Assembly (NCBI GenBank): GCA_963204965.1
Contig: CAUJKA010000050.1
Span: forward strand, 1 to 53,815
Direction of reading: 5' to 3'
Length of the DNA stretch: 53,815 nt
From: Planctomycetota bacterium
Lineage (GTDB): Bacteria; Planctomycetota; Planctomycetia; Pirellulales; Pirellulaceae
This document shows positions 36,350-47,203 of this stretch, in pieces. Position 1 is the stretch's first letter. Each line of letters starts with the position of its first letter. The notes under the pieces are model-generated. The model made no database searches, was not told the DNA's origin, and worked only from the letters and a program-made list of their open reading frames with translations. Both the position numbers and the translations under genes were made by a program.

Positions 36350-38155
36350 ATGTTCTATAAATCATGCCCGCTCCACCTGACTGTAATCGTTCTACTTGCT
36401 CTTACATTGGGATGTAAAGACTCTCTACCGCCTGTTGAAAGAAAGACAGACAGTTCAAACTCAAACTCATTGCCAACATCTCAATTTGTTGGCAGTGAAG
36501 CCTGCAAACGTTGCCACCAAGTGTTGTGCGACAAGTACGCTGGGCATCCTATGTCCTATTCGACTCGCGAAGTTGCCTCAGACAATTGGCGAAGCGATGT
36601 AAAGAACTTACCGGCTCGAGTTTCCGGAGCGAATCGGCTCCTTACAGCACAAGTAGTGGAGGAACAGATGGTTCACTCCGAATTGATGTTTGATGGGTCG
36701 GGAGCATTGATCTACGAACAGCCGCACGCGATGAAGTTTGTGGTTGGCTCTGGAGCAAGGGCACGAGCCTATCTCGAAGAGAGAGACGGCCAACTATTCA
36801 TGTCCCCATTGAACTGGTATCGCAAGACTGAGTCGTGGAGTTTGGCTCCAGGTTATCGGGCCGATGATGTGAGGCGGTTTGATCGTCGTGCCAACGAAGA
36901 TTGTTTGAGCTGCCATACGGGACGCGTTGAACCGACTACGGATGTCGACGGCTCAAGTCACTTAGCAATCGTTGAAGCTTCGATCGGTTGCGAGCGCTGC
37001 CATGGAGCAGGATCGAACCACATCGATTATCACGATGCAAAACTCGTCGGATTCAAAGTCGATCCTATTCAGAATCTTGCAAAATTCACACCAGCCGAAC
37101 GAGACGCGGTTTGCTACCAGTGCCATCTTTCAGCAAGCGCACGAGTCCCATTACCAGGGAAGCACGCGTGGGATTTTCAGCCCGGCATGAAACTGTCGGA
37201 AGTCTGGGCCATCTTGGACTACGGAACAGAAGTTTCAAACGGTCAACGCACACGCAGCGTCAATCACGTTCAGCAGATGCGTGACAGTCGTTGCTTTAAA
37301 CAGAGTGCCGATCGAATGTCCTGCACAACCTGCCACGATCCTCATCAAATCCCTCAAGCTCAAACGCAAGTCGAGTACTACCGCGAGAAGTGCATCAATT
37401 GCCACAAGCTGTCGGACTGCACTGAATCCGGCGACCTTCGAACTCAGGCTCAAGATGATTGTATTAAGTGTCACATGCCGAGGCTTGACTCAAGCAATAT
37501 GACCCACGTGGCACAAACCGACCATCGGATTCTTCGCAACAAGTTGAACACCGATTCTCCAGTCGAAAACACTCTCCAATACTTCGCCGAAACTGCTACC
37601 GAATTCAGTTCACAGCAACGTCAGCGTGGCTTGGCATTGGGAACCTATATCCACTGCACCAAGAAGGGAATTGCCATTCCCGATGGACTAAAGGAGTTCA
37701 TGCGGAAGTCGCTCGAGAATTTTCCCACGGATGCCTTGCTGCTCAACGCACTTGGGTCGATCTCGTTGCAGAAGCAAGATCTTGCCTCTGCAAGGAAATT
37801 TTACAATCAAGCAGTGCAGGCAGATGAAGGCAACGAAGCAGCCTTAGATGGGCAACTCGAGGTTGCTTACATGCAAGCGGATTGGGCGATCTGTGTTCAA
37901 GCAGCTTCCAAGCTTATCCAGATCGATCCAACAAACGTCCGCGCACATGCCTATCGTGGTGACGCCTCCGCAAGACTTGGAAAGATCGCCGAAGGAATTC
38001 AGGACCTGGAAGTCGCCGTTAAGCTCAACCCTGGAGAACCCATGTTTCGTCAATGGCTGATTGAAAAGTATACTCAGCTCGGGAAGAGCGACGAAGCACT
38101 ACAACACGCTGAATTACTGCGTCGAATTCAAACTGCAAAGCCTACCAAACCCTAA
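36350..38155 (+). CDS. Heptaheme c-type cytochrome lipoprotein with TPR tail
   Basis: 601 residues. A lipobox LTLGC (Cys22) marks a lipoprotein. Seven CxxCH heme sites follow: CKRCH, CLSCH, CERCH, CYQCH, CTTCH, CINCH and CIKCH, from residue 52 to about 379. The C-terminal part has TPR-like repeats (LLLNALGSISLQKQDLASARKFYNQAVQ, AHAYRGDASARLGKIAEGIQDLEVAVKLNPGE, QWLIEKYTQLGKSDEALQHAELL). The combination is common in planctomycetes and suggests a membrane-bound periplasmic electron carrier or reductase that docks a partner by TPR. No quinol-oxidising or Fe-S partner gene lies next to it, so donor and acceptor are unknown. Confidence 0.9.
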   Translation: MFYKSCPLHLTVIVLLALTLGCKDSLPPVERKTDSSNSNSLPTSQFVGSEACKRCHQVLCDKYAGHPMSYSTREVASDNWRSDVKNLPARVSGANRLLTAQVVEEQMVHSELMFDGSGALIYEQPHAMKFVVGSGARARAYLEERDGQLFMSPLNWYRKTESWSLAPGYRADDVRRFDRRANEDCLSCHTGRVEPTTDVDGSSHLAIVEASIGCERCHGAGSNHIDYHDAKLVGFKVDPIQNLAKFTPAERDAVCYQCHLSASARVPLPGKHAWDFQPGMKLSEVWAILDYGTEVSNGQRTRSVNHVQQMRDSRCFKQSADRMSCTTCHDPHQIPQAQTQVEYYREKCINCHKLSDCTESGDLRTQAQDDCIKCHMPRLDSSNMTHVAQTDHRILRNKLNTDSPVENTLQYFAETATEFSSQQRQRGLALGTYIHCTKKGIAIPDGLKEFMRKSLENFPTDALLLNALGSISLQKQDLASARKFYNQAVQADEGNEAALDGQLEVAYMQADWAICVQAASKLIQIDPTNVRAHAYRGDASARLGKIAEGIQDLEVAVKLNPGEPMFRQWLIEKYTQLGKSDEALQHAELLRRIQTAKPTKP

Positions 38156-38329
38156 GTAGTTTCAGCCGTTCCTCATCAAACATTGACTCGGTAGACCTAT
38201 TAGGAAATAGACAACGGCAAATACAAAGTCTGCTAAAATACTTGGCATCTAGTTGAAGCTCCTCTGAAGCTGAACAGGCTTGAGCTTCACGTTGAAACGC
38301 CCCCTGATAACCTGAAGTTGCCGTCGAAT

Positions 38330-39829
38330 ATGAAGCGCTGGATCGCTCTAGGTACCGTTGTTGTCTTAGCAATTGTTTGGTACTTTTGGTCTCCGAATCG
38401 AGTACCAGAATTGCAGCGTATCCCCATAAACTCGCAAGACACACTAGTCGTGCATGCATTTCTGGACCAGCCTACCGATTCAATTCAAGTGGCAAGCAAC
38501 GATTCCATCCGACATGATGGTACAGGAATCAAGATTGTGATGAGCTTCCGATCTACCGATTCGGAACGAGACTCTGATTGGAGTTGGTTGAAGTATATCC
38601 AAATACGTGACAAGACCGACTCGTCCGTAAGTGTTTACATGGCCTCCTTCAATACTATCCGTACCAACGGAGCCTCCATGAGTACAAAACCACCGGACAG
38701 GCAGCAGCGCCGTGACGGCATCACATACTGTAGCGTTACTGTTCCCAAAGTTGAGACGGAAGGACCTTGCCAATATCATCTGGTCAATGTTGACGACCAA
38801 GCAGTAGCTACAATTGTTTCACCGCTAGCTCCTTCAATTCCTTCTGCTGAGTTTAATTCGCATCCGCATCAGCTCGAAACAACTTCGGGACCATGGAGAG
38901 CTAAGGTACTGGGGATGTCATTTGGTCGCGCCACAAAAGGTTCGATTCAGGATGGAAGGTACTACTACACTAGCCCGCCCGAAAAACTCTGGTTCGAATA
39001 CGATGGTCAGGTGATGCAAAAAAATGAAGTTGCCGTTGTTGATGTCCTTTATTCAGATGCCCTTGGCAATGAGTCGATTGATTCACAACTTCCACCCGAT
39101 TTACAGCCAAGATGGAAGATGAGCATGAAGGTTGGACGCATCGATTACATGGCCAATCGCAACTCGCCCGACCTTAAGTACATCGGTAGGTTCGACGACA
39201 TTGAGTCAATTTTAGAACTTGCACTAACTGATCCAGTTCCAGGCGTAGGTTCTGTAGTCTGCTTTGGTCTGGGCAATCACCAGTTTTCCATGTCCAACAA
39301 AGGGAGAACCGAGCGGGACTTCCACAATTATCGTGCGGGATTCTTGGGCCATCGCAATGTTATAGGCAACTTCCCAATCTCCTCCTCCGGCTCTGGCGAC
39401 GGAGATAGTTGGAAATTCGATGTAACCTATGCAGCGTTTTCGCAAAATGACAACCATCGAATCAACCTTGGCTACCATGCCGAAGCATCGATCGGCACGA
39501 AGATGACAGTGCACGCAACCTTGCCATTGATTGCAGTAAACCTCCAAAGACCACTAGTCAATCAGATCATCAATATCTTTGCCTTTGATCAACTGAATCG
39601 GCCGCTCAAGGTCAACTCGGTGGCACATACGATTCCTCAAATGCCACTCTATATCATCGAAACAGACACGGATACCCAGTTCCTTGAACTCTACGCATCG
39701 ATCGAGGACTTGGTTCCTCTGGAAATGTACTTTGTTCCACCAACTCGCGGAGTTGAATTCCCACCTACTAAAGAAGACTTTTCCTACCTCAGCCTTGCTC
39801 CAAGCCCTGACGGCTGGATTCGTCAGTGA
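38330..39829 (+). CDS. Unknown exported protein, paralogue 1 of a tandem pair
   Basis: 499 residues from ATG 38330 (a TTG four codons earlier is possible). An N-terminal membrane helix or signal (MKRWIALGTVVVLAIVWYFW) precedes a soluble domain. Shared with the next gene throughout: ELQRIPxN, DTLVVHAFLD, MSFRSTDxxRDSDWSW, ITYCSV, GQVMQKNEVAVVD, LPPxxQPRWK, LVNQIxNxFAFDQLxRPLKV and IEDLVPLEMY. No known domain recognised; the pattern is beta-rich. It follows the heptaheme gene by 174 bases. Confidence 0.65.
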   Translation: MKRWIALGTVVVLAIVWYFWSPNRVPELQRIPINSQDTLVVHAFLDQPTDSIQVASNDSIRHDGTGIKIVMSFRSTDSERDSDWSWLKYIQIRDKTDSSVSVYMASFNTIRTNGASMSTKPPDRQQRRDGITYCSVTVPKVETEGPCQYHLVNVDDQAVATIVSPLAPSIPSAEFNSHPHQLETTSGPWRAKVLGMSFGRATKGSIQDGRYYYTSPPEKLWFEYDGQVMQKNEVAVVDVLYSDALGNESIDSQLPPDLQPRWKMSMKVGRIDYMANRNSPDLKYIGRFDDIESILELALTDPVPGVGSVVCFGLGNHQFSMSNKGRTERDFHNYRAGFLGHRNVIGNFPISSSGSGDGDSWKFDVTYAAFSQNDNHRINLGYHAEASIGTKMTVHATLPLIAVNLQRPLVNQIINIFAFDQLNRPLKVNSVAHTIPQMPLYIIETDTDTQFLELYASIEDLVPLEMYFVPPTRGVEFPPTKEDFSYLSLAPSPDGWIRQ

Positions 39830-39859
39830 TTCACGCTCTTCCAAACAGAACTTAACACA

Positions 39860-41371
39860 ATGCAGCGTCCCATCTCGCATGGTTTAATCGTACTTCCCAG
39901 TGTCTTGCTTGCTTCGTTGGCATCCATGGCGGACCAGACGAAAGAGCTTCAACGAATTCCTCTCAACGCGGAAGACACGTTGGTCGTTCATGCATTTCTT
40001 GACAAGCCAACCGATGAATTCTTGCTCCATGACGGACGAAGTCTGAAGATCGACGGAACGGGAGTTATGATCGTAATGAGCTTTCGATCAACCGACGCAG
40101 ATCGCGATTCGGATTGGAGCTGGATCAAGCGGATCGAAGTTACAGAAAAATCTGGAGATACCCAGAACGCTACCAAGGCCTCATTTTGGATAACGTCCGC
40201 CGATGGAGTGTCTAAAGGTTATTCGTCCAGCCCTCCAGGTCGCAAGGAACGACGTAAGAATGGAATTACCTATTGCAGTGTTCAACTGCCAAAAATAGAG
40301 ACTGTCGCTGCTTGCCAGTACAGAGTTATTGACGTCAACGATCAGATAGTCGCGATTATTGACTCACCTCTATCTCCAGCGATTCCTTCGCTTGAGTTCA
40401 ACCAGCGTCCGCATAGGCTTGACGCTGAATCTGCCCCATGGAAGGTTCAACTGCATGGAATCATATTTGCGAGAAGCACCAATATTTCCATTCAGGAGGG
40501 GCTCGAGCCACATTTTGGAATAACGACGAAGTTCTGGTTTGAACATGACGGTCAAGTCATGCAGAAGAATGAAGTTGCCGTTGTAGACTTGACCTATTCC
40601 GATGCTCTCGGCAACAGATCGACCGCCAATGAACTTCCGCCAGAATTTCAGCCACGCTGGAAGATAGACCTCAAAGTTGCGAGAACTGACTACATTACCA
40701 ATCGCACCGCTAAGGAACTCAAACATCTAGGCAAGATCGATGATTTGCAATCGTTAACGAAGATTGAGCCGTCCAACGAGCTCACCGAAATCAGCTCGGC
40801 GATTTGCTTTGGTCAGGGTAACCATGAGACTACTTTTTCAGATGAGGTAGTTTCCGACGAGCATCGAGAGTATCGCGGAGGCGTATTCGGCGACCGCAAA
40901 GACCCAAAACGGTTTCATGCTGGCACGGCGTCAAGGTCAACGAATAATGACAACTGGTCAACCGAAGCAAAATATTTATGTAACGAAAGGAATGAAGAAC
41001 CGTTGACTGTCGAGTATCGTTTTATCGCATCAGTTGGTACTACGATGACAGTGAAAACTCCACTACCGTTAGTCGCGATTGATCTCAAGCGTACCTTGGT
41101 CAATCAAATCCTCAATGTTTTCGCCTTTGATCAACTGGATCGCCCCCTCAAAGTCAGCTCGCTAAAGCACTCAATTTCACGGATGCCACTTTACGTCGTC
41201 GAAGCAGATTCCGATACAAAATCGATCGACTTGTTTGTTTCAATCGAGGACTTAGTTCCGCTTGAAATGTACATCATGCCACCAACCTACGCGATCGATC
41301 TATCAGTAATCAAGCCCAAGGGCACAGCTCTAATCTTTCAACCTACCGAGGATAGCTGGATTCTCAAATAG
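39860..41371 (+). CDS. Unknown exported protein, paralogue 2 of a tandem pair
   Basis: 503 residues. A signal peptide (about residues 1-24, cleavage near SMA/DQ) replaces the membrane anchor of paralogue 1. The two match over nearly their whole length, with about half the residues identical by eye and near-identical blocks (HAFLDKPTD, IVMSFRSTD, GQVMQKNEVAVVD, FAFDQLDRPLKV). 30 bases separate the genes, so they arose by tandem duplication and are probably in one operon. No function known. Confidence 0.65.
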   Translation: MQRPISHGLIVLPSVLLASLASMADQTKELQRIPLNAEDTLVVHAFLDKPTDEFLLHDGRSLKIDGTGVMIVMSFRSTDADRDSDWSWIKRIEVTEKSGDTQNATKASFWITSADGVSKGYSSSPPGRKERRKNGITYCSVQLPKIETVAACQYRVIDVNDQIVAIIDSPLSPAIPSLEFNQRPHRLDAESAPWKVQLHGIIFARSTNISIQEGLEPHFGITTKFWFEHDGQVMQKNEVAVVDLTYSDALGNRSTANELPPEFQPRWKIDLKVARTDYITNRTAKELKHLGKIDDLQSLTKIEPSNELTEISSAICFGQGNHETTFSDEVVSDEHREYRGGVFGDRKDPKRFHAGTASRSTNNDNWSTEAKYLCNERNEEPLTVEYRFIASVGTTMTVKTPLPLVAIDLKRTLVNQILNVFAFDQLDRPLKVSSLKHSISRMPLYVVEADSDTKSIDLFVSIEDLVPLEMYIMPPTYAIDLSVIKPKGTALIFQPTEDSWILK

Positions 41372-41425
41372 TCCAATGGATCTTGGAATCGAATTGGCTT
41401 TCCGATGAGGCTCTTCGATTTAGTG

Positions 41426-41866
41426 CTACCTCAACAAGACTAGATAAGCCCCAACCACAAACAGAATCACACCCACGATACGTTTTGGCGAAAAACTATG
41501 CTGAGCAAACCCCAGCCAGCCATAGTGATCCAGCACGATCGCGAGGGCTGTCTGAGCGGCTAGCACAAGGATGAGCCAACGTGTCGCGCCCAGCTTAGGA
41601 GCGATGAGCATTGAGACGGTTACCATGTAGGTCCCTAAGATACCTCCGGTCCAAGCCCACAAAGGAAGAGACTGCAGTTTCTCCGTTGATGGAACACCGA
41701 CTCGAAAAATGCAACCGATCACGAAGAGAGCCAAGAAGCCGGTTGCAAAGCTGATGATGCTCGCCTGAAGTGGATGCCCACAAGCTGAAGCAAGTTTCGC
41801 GTTGACGGCAGGCTGTAGTGCCATCACACAGCCTGCTCCTAGAGCTAATAGAATTTGAACTGCCAT
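41426..41866 (-). CDS. DMT-superfamily (YdcZ/DUF606) membrane transporter
   Basis: 146 residues, full length for the family. Five hydrophobic segments: about 4-20 (ILLALGAGCVMALQPAVNA), 34-55 (SIISFATGFLALFVIGCIF), 69-88 (LWAWTGGILGTYMVTVSML), 94-112 (TRWLILVLAAQTALAIVLD) and 128-145 (IVGVILFVVGAYLVLL). The PAVNAKLA and GGxLGTxxV motifs are those of YdcZ-type proteins (DUF606), which often work in pairs; only one copy is here. The substrate is unknown. Confidence 0.85.
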   Translation of the reverse strand: MAVQILLALGAGCVMALQPAVNAKLASACGHPLQASIISFATGFLALFVIGCIFRVGVPSTEKLQSLPLWAWTGGILGTYMVTVSMLIAPKLGATRWLILVLAAQTALAIVLDHYGWLGFAQHSFSPKRIVGVILFVVGAYLVLLR

Positions 41867-41963
41867 CGTTGAAGATATCTTTGTTGCGAGTTATGGAGTT
41901 GCCTGTTGAGAATCGCTTGATTCGAGCGACTATCTTAAGACTCAACTCCTAACCTGCAATCGA

Positions 41964-42131
41964 CTAGCCGCGTCGTACCCAGAGATCCTCGGGCAGCTCG
42001 GGCTGGAAGCCTGACTTCGTATAGTGTCGGTGGTAGTTGTACTTATCCTTGCCTGTGGTAAAGATGACCCACAAGGCGCTGGACACTCCCAGCATGATCG
42101 TGCCGATCACAGTAATCATTGCCCAGTTCAT
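41964..42131 (-). CDS. 55-residue single-span membrane protein
   Basis: Too short for a standard ORF cut-off but well supported: ATG at 42131 with a perfect AAAGGAGG about nine bases upstream, one open frame of 56 codons ending TAG at 41964. One membrane helix (MITVIGTIMLGVSSALWVIFT, about residues 5-25), then a polar tail rich in Tyr, His and Lys (KDKYNYHRHYTK) ending in EDLWVRRG. No family recognised. It lies 97 bases upstream of the YdcZ-type transporter on the same strand and could be co-transcribed. Confidence 0.75.
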   Translation of the reverse strand: MNWAMITVIGTIMLGVSSALWVIFTTGKDKYNYHRHYTKSGFQPELPEDLWVRRG

Positions 42132-42538
42132 CGTATCCTCCTTTCAGGTCTTTTCGTTCAATCTTGAAATCTCTACTGATAAAGGCCCCATCAATTTGCT
42201 TGGTAGGCGCGAAATCGGACTCAGTGTGCCTCGCTATCCTTAGCGTTTTTCCATTGGAAATTAGCTAGTAAACGTTCCGCCCGAATATCTTCAAGACATT
42301 CTTGGGCTACCACAACAGTGGGACCTCAGTTTGGGGTTACATGCGTTTCCTCGGCTTCTTTGGAATTCACCGCTTGAAATACCTCCCAAATCCAGAAGAA
42401 GGATTTCACAGTTGTATGTCAGCAGCCACAGATTTGGCGACGTCTGTCTATAATGGATGTTCCTTACTTCCCGCCTCCTGCCTACCACTCCCGCCAATCA
42501 TTAACACTAGCTCCACCTTATGAAGAGGAGAGAGCCAC
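42132..42538. other. Divergent intergenic region, no gene seen
   Basis: 407 bases upstream of the DUF1549/DUF1553 gene and of the 55-residue protein. A plus frame at 42302-42523 has no family content or ribosome binding site. GAGGAGAG at 42526-42533 is the ribosome binding site for the 42539 start. Confidence 0.5.
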
Positions 42539-45500
42539 ATGCACTCCAAGCTAACTCTAATCGCGTTTGCTGCTTTACTCGTTGCCATGACACAGGACGA
42601 AGCAGCAGCACAACAACACGCGATCGAATTCAATCGTGACATACGTCCTATTCTCTCTGACAAGTGCTTTGCATGTCATGGCACCGATGCCAAGACACGG
42701 CAAGCTGATTTACGCTTGGACAACGATTCAAGTACCAAACCAAGCAGCGGTAGCGATGCCGCGATCATCCCCGGTCAGCCACAAAAAAGTCCGCTGATTC
42801 TCCGCATACTGTCGCAAGATGCCGATCAGAAGATGCCTCCCGCCAGCTCGCACAAACAGGTCACCGAACGTGAAGTGCAATTGCTCAGTCAGTGGATCAG
42901 CGAAGGTGCCAAATATCAACTTCACTGGGCATTCGAGCCCCCCAAGCTTGTCGATCCCTCTGTCCAAACAGACGCGACTCACATACTCAATCCAATCGAT
43001 GCATACATTCAAGCTCGACTCAAGCCGCTCAATCTCAGCCGTACTCAACCCGCCGACAAATCAACCCTGATTCGCCGCGTCGCATTCGCACTCACCGGGT
43101 TGCCACCGTCAATCGAAGAACAGCAAGCTTACTTCGGCGATACGAATTCCAACGCTTACGAAGCGATGGTTGACCGTTACCTTCAATCGCCACGTTACGG
43201 CGAAGAAATGGCCAGACATTGGCTGGACGTGGCTCGCTACGCGGATACGCATGGAATGCACTTGGACAATGAGCGACAAACGTGGGCCTATCGTGACTGG
43301 GTGGTATCTTCCTTCAATCGCAATATGCCCTTTGATCAGTTTACGATCGAGCAACTGGCCGGAGATCTCCTTCCCAACGCAACGCAAGAGCAATTGGTTG
43401 CAACGGGCTTCAGCCGATGCAATGTGACCAGCAGCGAAGGCGGTTCGATTCCCGAAGAACTGCTCTATCGTTACGCAGTCGATCGAGCCAGCACAACCAT
43501 GAGTGCTTGGCTTGGCCTGACTGGTGGCTGCGCCGTATGCCACGATCACAAGTTTGATCCGATTAGCCAGCGGGAATTTTATGCAATGTACGCATTCTTC
43601 AACTCGGCCGCGGACCCAGCCATGGACGGGAATGCACTTCTCACGCAGCCAACACTCAGGCTTGAAAGTGATTCCGATCGCGAAAAGCTACAACGCTTTG
43701 ATCAGCAACACCAAGAGACTCTTCAACAGATTTCCCAACTAGCGACTTCGATGGAGTATTCTGATCCAGCCAAAGTTGATCCGAGACCTCAGCCGACCGC
43801 CACGGAAAGCTTATGGATGGACGATCAATTTCCCAGCGATGGAAAGATGACCCACGCGGGTCAGCCAACTCAATTTGTCGAATCCTCCGAGTCGCTTCGC
43901 GCGGTTAGCGGTACAAAGTTGCTGAAACGTACCGAAGCTGGATTAGCCCAGGATGTTTGGGAAGCCGGTTCAGTTCCTTTGCTGCTGCCCAATCAAGCTA
44001 AGATTATCGCCAGCGTATGGATCGATCCCAACAACCTGCCCAAATCGATCATGTTGCAATTCAATCGCAATGGTTGGAATCATCGCGCAGTTTGGGGCGA
44101 GTATGGTGCGATCGATTGGGGACAAGCCAACACGCACCAGCGAGTCCACATGGGCCCACTTCCGCAAAGTGGTCAATGGATCACTCTCGAGCTCCCTATC
44201 GAAACGGTCGGACTAGCTAGTGGTGATAAGCTCAACGGATTTGCATTGACTCAGTTTGGAGGCACCGTTTATTGGGACAAAGTTGGTGTTCAAGGCATTG
44301 TAGATCGCGCTGCCGATGCGAAGTACTCGCTGGCCGTGTGGACTGAACAACTTCTGAAGGAAGATACGGCCAAGTCCCCAGAACCGTTGCGTGGAGCTGT
44401 GGATCGCATCAAGGCTGCGTCGACAGCCAATCAACCACCAACAACCGACGACACCGACAGTCTTCGAACCTACTACCTTTCGAATGTTTGCTTGGATACA
44501 ACTCCCGCCTTCGCCAGTTTGCAAAAACAGATCGCGACGATCACGGCGGGGCGAAAAGCAGTTGATGACGCGATCCCTAGCACCTTCATTTTCCGCGATC
44601 TTCCACAGCCGCGCGAGAGCTTTGTGATGATGCGCGGCGCGTACAATCGGCCGGGCGAGCAAGTGAAACCCGGCGTACTTGCGGTTTTGCCTCCGCTGCG
44701 ATTGTCAGATCCCAATGCTACGCCTAGTCGCTTAGATCTAGCTCGCTGGTTAGTCGCACCCGACCAGCCGTTGACTGCTCGTGTTGTCGCGAATCGTCTT
44801 TGGCAACAGTTCTTTGGCGTTGGTTTAGTCAAAACAAGCTATGACTTTGGATCCCAAGGCGAACCGCCTAGCCACCCAGAATTGCTGGACTGGCTAGCGA
44901 TGAACTATCAGCAAAGCGGTTGGGATACGAAACAGCTCGTTCGAGCGATGCTGACCAGCTATACATTCAAGCAATCATCGAAAGTCAGCGAGCAACTTCT
45001 GAACGTTGACCCAGAGAATCGTTATTACGCCCGCGGACCTCGATTTCGCTTAGACGCAGAACCGATCCGCGATAACGCGCTGTTTGTCTCCGGTATTATC
45101 GACCTGACGATGGGAGGTCCTGGCGTAAAACCCTATCAGCCGCCGAACATTTGGGAGCCGGTTGGATTTGCAGGCTCTAACACTCGATTCTATAAGCAAG
45201 ATAAGGGCAAGGCACTTTACCGCAGAAGCTTGTACACATTCTACAAACGCACCGCACCGCCGTTCATGGTGAACTTTGACGCTCCCAATCGAGAGCAGCT
45301 ATGCGCCAAACGGGAACGAAGCAACACGCCTCTGCAAGCTCTACAGCTAATGAATGACGTGCAGTATGTCGAAGCGGCCAGAGGCTTGGCGGTTCGATTG
45401 ACGCAACACAGCACAGATTTCAACCAACAACTTGCGTTCGCCTACGAGTTATTGCTGGCCCGCAGTCCGCGCGACTCCGAGATTGGAATTCTAGCTTCGC

Positions 45501-45670
45501 AGTATGAAACACAGTTGAAGCGATTTGCCGAGAACAGTGAAGCGGCCAAGCAGTTGTTAACGCTCGGAGAATCGAAGTTGCCAGATTCAATGGATCTTCC
45601 GCGACTGGCAAGTTTGACCATGGTGTGTAACACGCTTCTGAATCTTGATGAAACGGTGACGAGGAACTAA
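42539..45670 (+). CDS. PSCyt1-DUF1549-DUF1553 protein (planctomycete cytochrome c family)
   Basis: 1043 residues. A signal peptide (about 1-24) is followed by a planctomycete cytochrome c domain (PSCyt1) with one heme site CFACH (43-47), DUF1549 (PSCyt2) with [39 protein letters not shown] and [12 protein letters not shown] (about 150-360), an inserted beta-rich domain (about 420-580) resembling a carbohydrate-binding/LamG-like module, and DUF1553 (PSD1) with [23 protein letters not shown]...[14 protein letters not shown] to the C-terminus. These proteins are expanded in planctomycetes and always pair with a DUF1501 protein, as here (next gene two bases after the stop). They are suspected of acting on sulfated polysaccharides; the reaction is unproven. 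Confidence 0.93.
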   Translation: MHSKLTLIAFAALLVAMTQDEAAAQQHAIEFNRDIRPILSDKCFACHGTDAKTRQADLRLDNDSSTKPSSGSDAAIIPGQPQKSPLILRILSQDADQKMPPASSHKQVTEREVQLLSQWISEGAKYQLHWAFEPPKLVDPSVQTDATHILNPIDAYIQARLKPLNLSRTQPADKSTLIRRVAFALTGLPPSIEEQQAYFGDTNSNAYEAMVDRYLQSPRYGEEMARHWLDVARYADTHGMHLDNERQTWAYRDWVVSSFNRNMPFDQFTIEQLAGDLLPNATQEQLVATGFSRCNVTSSEGGSIPEELLYRYAVDRASTTMSAWLGLTGGCAVCHDHKFDPISQREFYAMYAFFNSAADPAMDGNALLTQPTLRLESDSDREKLQRFDQQHQETLQQISQLATSMEYSDPAKVDPRPQPTATESLWMDDQFPSDGKMTHAGQPTQFVESSESLRAVSGTKLLKRTEAGLAQDVWEAGSVPLLLPNQAKIIASVWIDPNNLPKSIMLQFNRNGWNHRAVWGEYGAIDWGQANTHQRVHMGPLPQSGQWITLELPIETVGLASGDKLNGFALTQFGGTVYWDKVGVQGIVDRAADAKYSLAVWTEQLLKEDTAKSPEPLRGAVDRIKAASTANQPPTTDDTDSLRTYYLSNVCLDTTPAFASLQKQIATITAGRKAVDDAIPSTFIFRDLPQPRESFVMMRGAYNRPGEQVKPGVLAVLPPLRLSDPNATPSRLDLARWLVAPDQPLTARVVANRLWQQFFGVGLVKTSYDFGSQGEPPSHPELLDWLAMNYQQSGWDTKQLVRAMLTSYTFKQSSKVSEQLLNVDPENRYYARGPRFRLDAEPIRDNALFVSGIIDLTMGGPGVKPYQPPNIWEPVGFAGSNTRFYKQDKGKALYRRSLYTFYKRTAPPFMVNFDAPNREQLCAKRERSNTPLQALQLMNDVQYVEAARGLAVRLTQHSTDFNQQLAFAYELLLARSPRDSEIGILASQYETQLKRFAENSEAAKQLLTLGESKLPDSMDLPRLASLTMVCNTLLNLDETVTRN

Positions 45671-45672
45671 TT

Positions 45673-47190
45673 ATGACACCTTGGACAGCACATCAAATCA
45701 ACTTAACGCGTCGGCAGTTTTTCGCTCAGCAAGGCGTTCGACTCGGCGGACTAGCCTTGGCTTCGATTGCGGGATCTTCGTTGGCTCGTTCCGCGCAGGG
45801 AGCGAGTGGAATGATCAGCGATGGCGGGGCAAGCTCTACGGCAGGCCGAGTCCATCAGCCGCTGGAAGGACTGCCGCATTTCACGCCGTCGGCGAAAGCA
45901 ATCATCTATCTGCATATGAACGGCGGCCCCAGCCAGTTGGATACGTGGGATTACAAGCCAGGACTTCGAGACTACTTTGACAAAGATCTACCTCCCACAG
46001 TCCGCGGCGAACAGCGACTATCGACGATGACCAGTGGCCAGTCGCGTTTTCCCGTTGCGCCAAGCAAGTTTCGCTTTCAACGCTGTGGGCAATCAGGGAT
46101 CTGGGCAAACACTGATTTGATGCCGCACACCTCGAAGATTGTTGACGACATCACGCTAATCAAAACAGTAACAACGGGCGCGATCAACCATGATCCAGCA
46201 TGTACCTTTGTGATGACCGGCTCCGAAATTCCGGGCAAGGCAAGTATCGGTTCTTGGCTTTCATACGGACTGGGTAGCGAAAATGACGACCTTCCTGGAT
46301 TCGTCGTTTTCACGCCGCAATTCCCCGCCGACAGCAATGGTCAAGCACTTTACAATCGCATGTGGGGCAGTGGATTTTTGCCTACTCGCTACAACGGAGT
46401 TGCCCTTCGCGGATCTGGTGATCCCGTGTTGTACTTACAGAATCCGGCTGGAGTTGCTCGTGAGGATCGGCGAGCCATGTTGGACGCACTCAATCAATTG
46501 AACGCTCAGAACTACGCTCAATTCGGCGACCCAGAAACGCAAACTCGGATAGCGCAATATGAAATGGCCTTTCGTATGCAGTCCAGCGTTCCCGACTTGA
46601 TCGATATTAGCGGCGAAACTGAATCGACGCTCAACATGTACGGTCCAGACGTTAAGAAGCCTGGCACTTACGCACATAGCGCACTGTTGGCGCGACGTTT
46701 GGTCGAACGAGGCGTGCGAGTCGTACAAATCTGCCATCGCGGTTGGGATCAGCATGGAGCGTTACCCCACCAGCTTGGCAATCAATGTCGCGATACCGAC
46801 CAAGGTACGGCGGCACTGATCATGGACCTAAAGCAACGCGGCCTGCTGGAGGAGACGCTGGTCGTCTGGGGCGGCGAGTTCGGAAGAACGGTCTACTCGC
46901 AAGGTACGTTGACTAAAGATGACTACGGCCGCGACCATCATCCGCGAAACTTCTGCATGTGGCTAGCTGGCGGCGGGGTGAAGGCGGGCTATGTGCACGG
47001 CGAGACCGATGACTTCAGTTACAACATCGTCGACAAACCTGTTCCCGTCAACGATCTAAATGCAACGCTGCTGCACTGTATGGGAGTTGACCACTCGCGA
47101 TTGAGCTTCAAGTTCCAAGGTCTTGATCAAAAGCTGACTGGCGTCGAATCGCCGCAGATAATCCCAGACCTGTTGAGCGCGACAGTTTGA
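45673..47190 (+). CDS. DUF1501 protein, Tat-exported, alkaline phosphatase-like fold
   Basis: 505 residues. The N-terminus [21 protein letters not shown] is a Tat signal (RRQFF). The mature part shows DUF1501 features: [74 protein letters not shown] and [21 protein letters not shown]. It belongs to the alkaline phosphatase/sulfatase-like superfamily; metal ligands (D, H, H) are visible but the catalytic activity is not established. Encoded two bases after the DUF1549/DUF1553 gene, an almost fixed pairing in planctomycetes, so the two proteins probably form one exported system. Confidence 0.93.
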   Translation: MTPWTAHQINLTRRQFFAQQGVRLGGLALASIAGSSLARSAQGASGMISDGGASSTAGRVHQPLEGLPHFTPSAKAIIYLHMNGGPSQLDTWDYKPGLRDYFDKDLPPTVRGEQRLSTMTSGQSRFPVAPSKFRFQRCGQSGIWANTDLMPHTSKIVDDITLIKTVTTGAINHDPACTFVMTGSEIPGKASIGSWLSYGLGSENDDLPGFVVFTPQFPADSNGQALYNRMWGSGFLPTRYNGVALRGSGDPVLYLQNPAGVAREDRRAMLDALNQLNAQNYAQFGDPETQTRIAQYEMAFRMQSSVPDLIDISGETESTLNMYGPDVKKPGTYAHSALLARRLVERGVRVVQICHRGWDQHGALPHQLGNQCRDTDQGTAALIMDLKQRGLLEETLVVWGGEFGRTVYSQGTLTKDDYGRDHHPRNFCMWLAGGGVKAGYVHGETDDFSYNIVDKPVPVNDLNATLLHCMGVDHSRLSFKFQGLDQKLTGVESPQIIPDLLSATV

Positions 47191-47203
47191 GTACACTAGT
47201 GGC

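Noticed and set aside
42302..42523. 73-residue plus-strand frame upstream of the DUF1549 gene
   Set aside because: No ribosome binding site, composition unlike a folded protein, and it occupies the probable promoter region.
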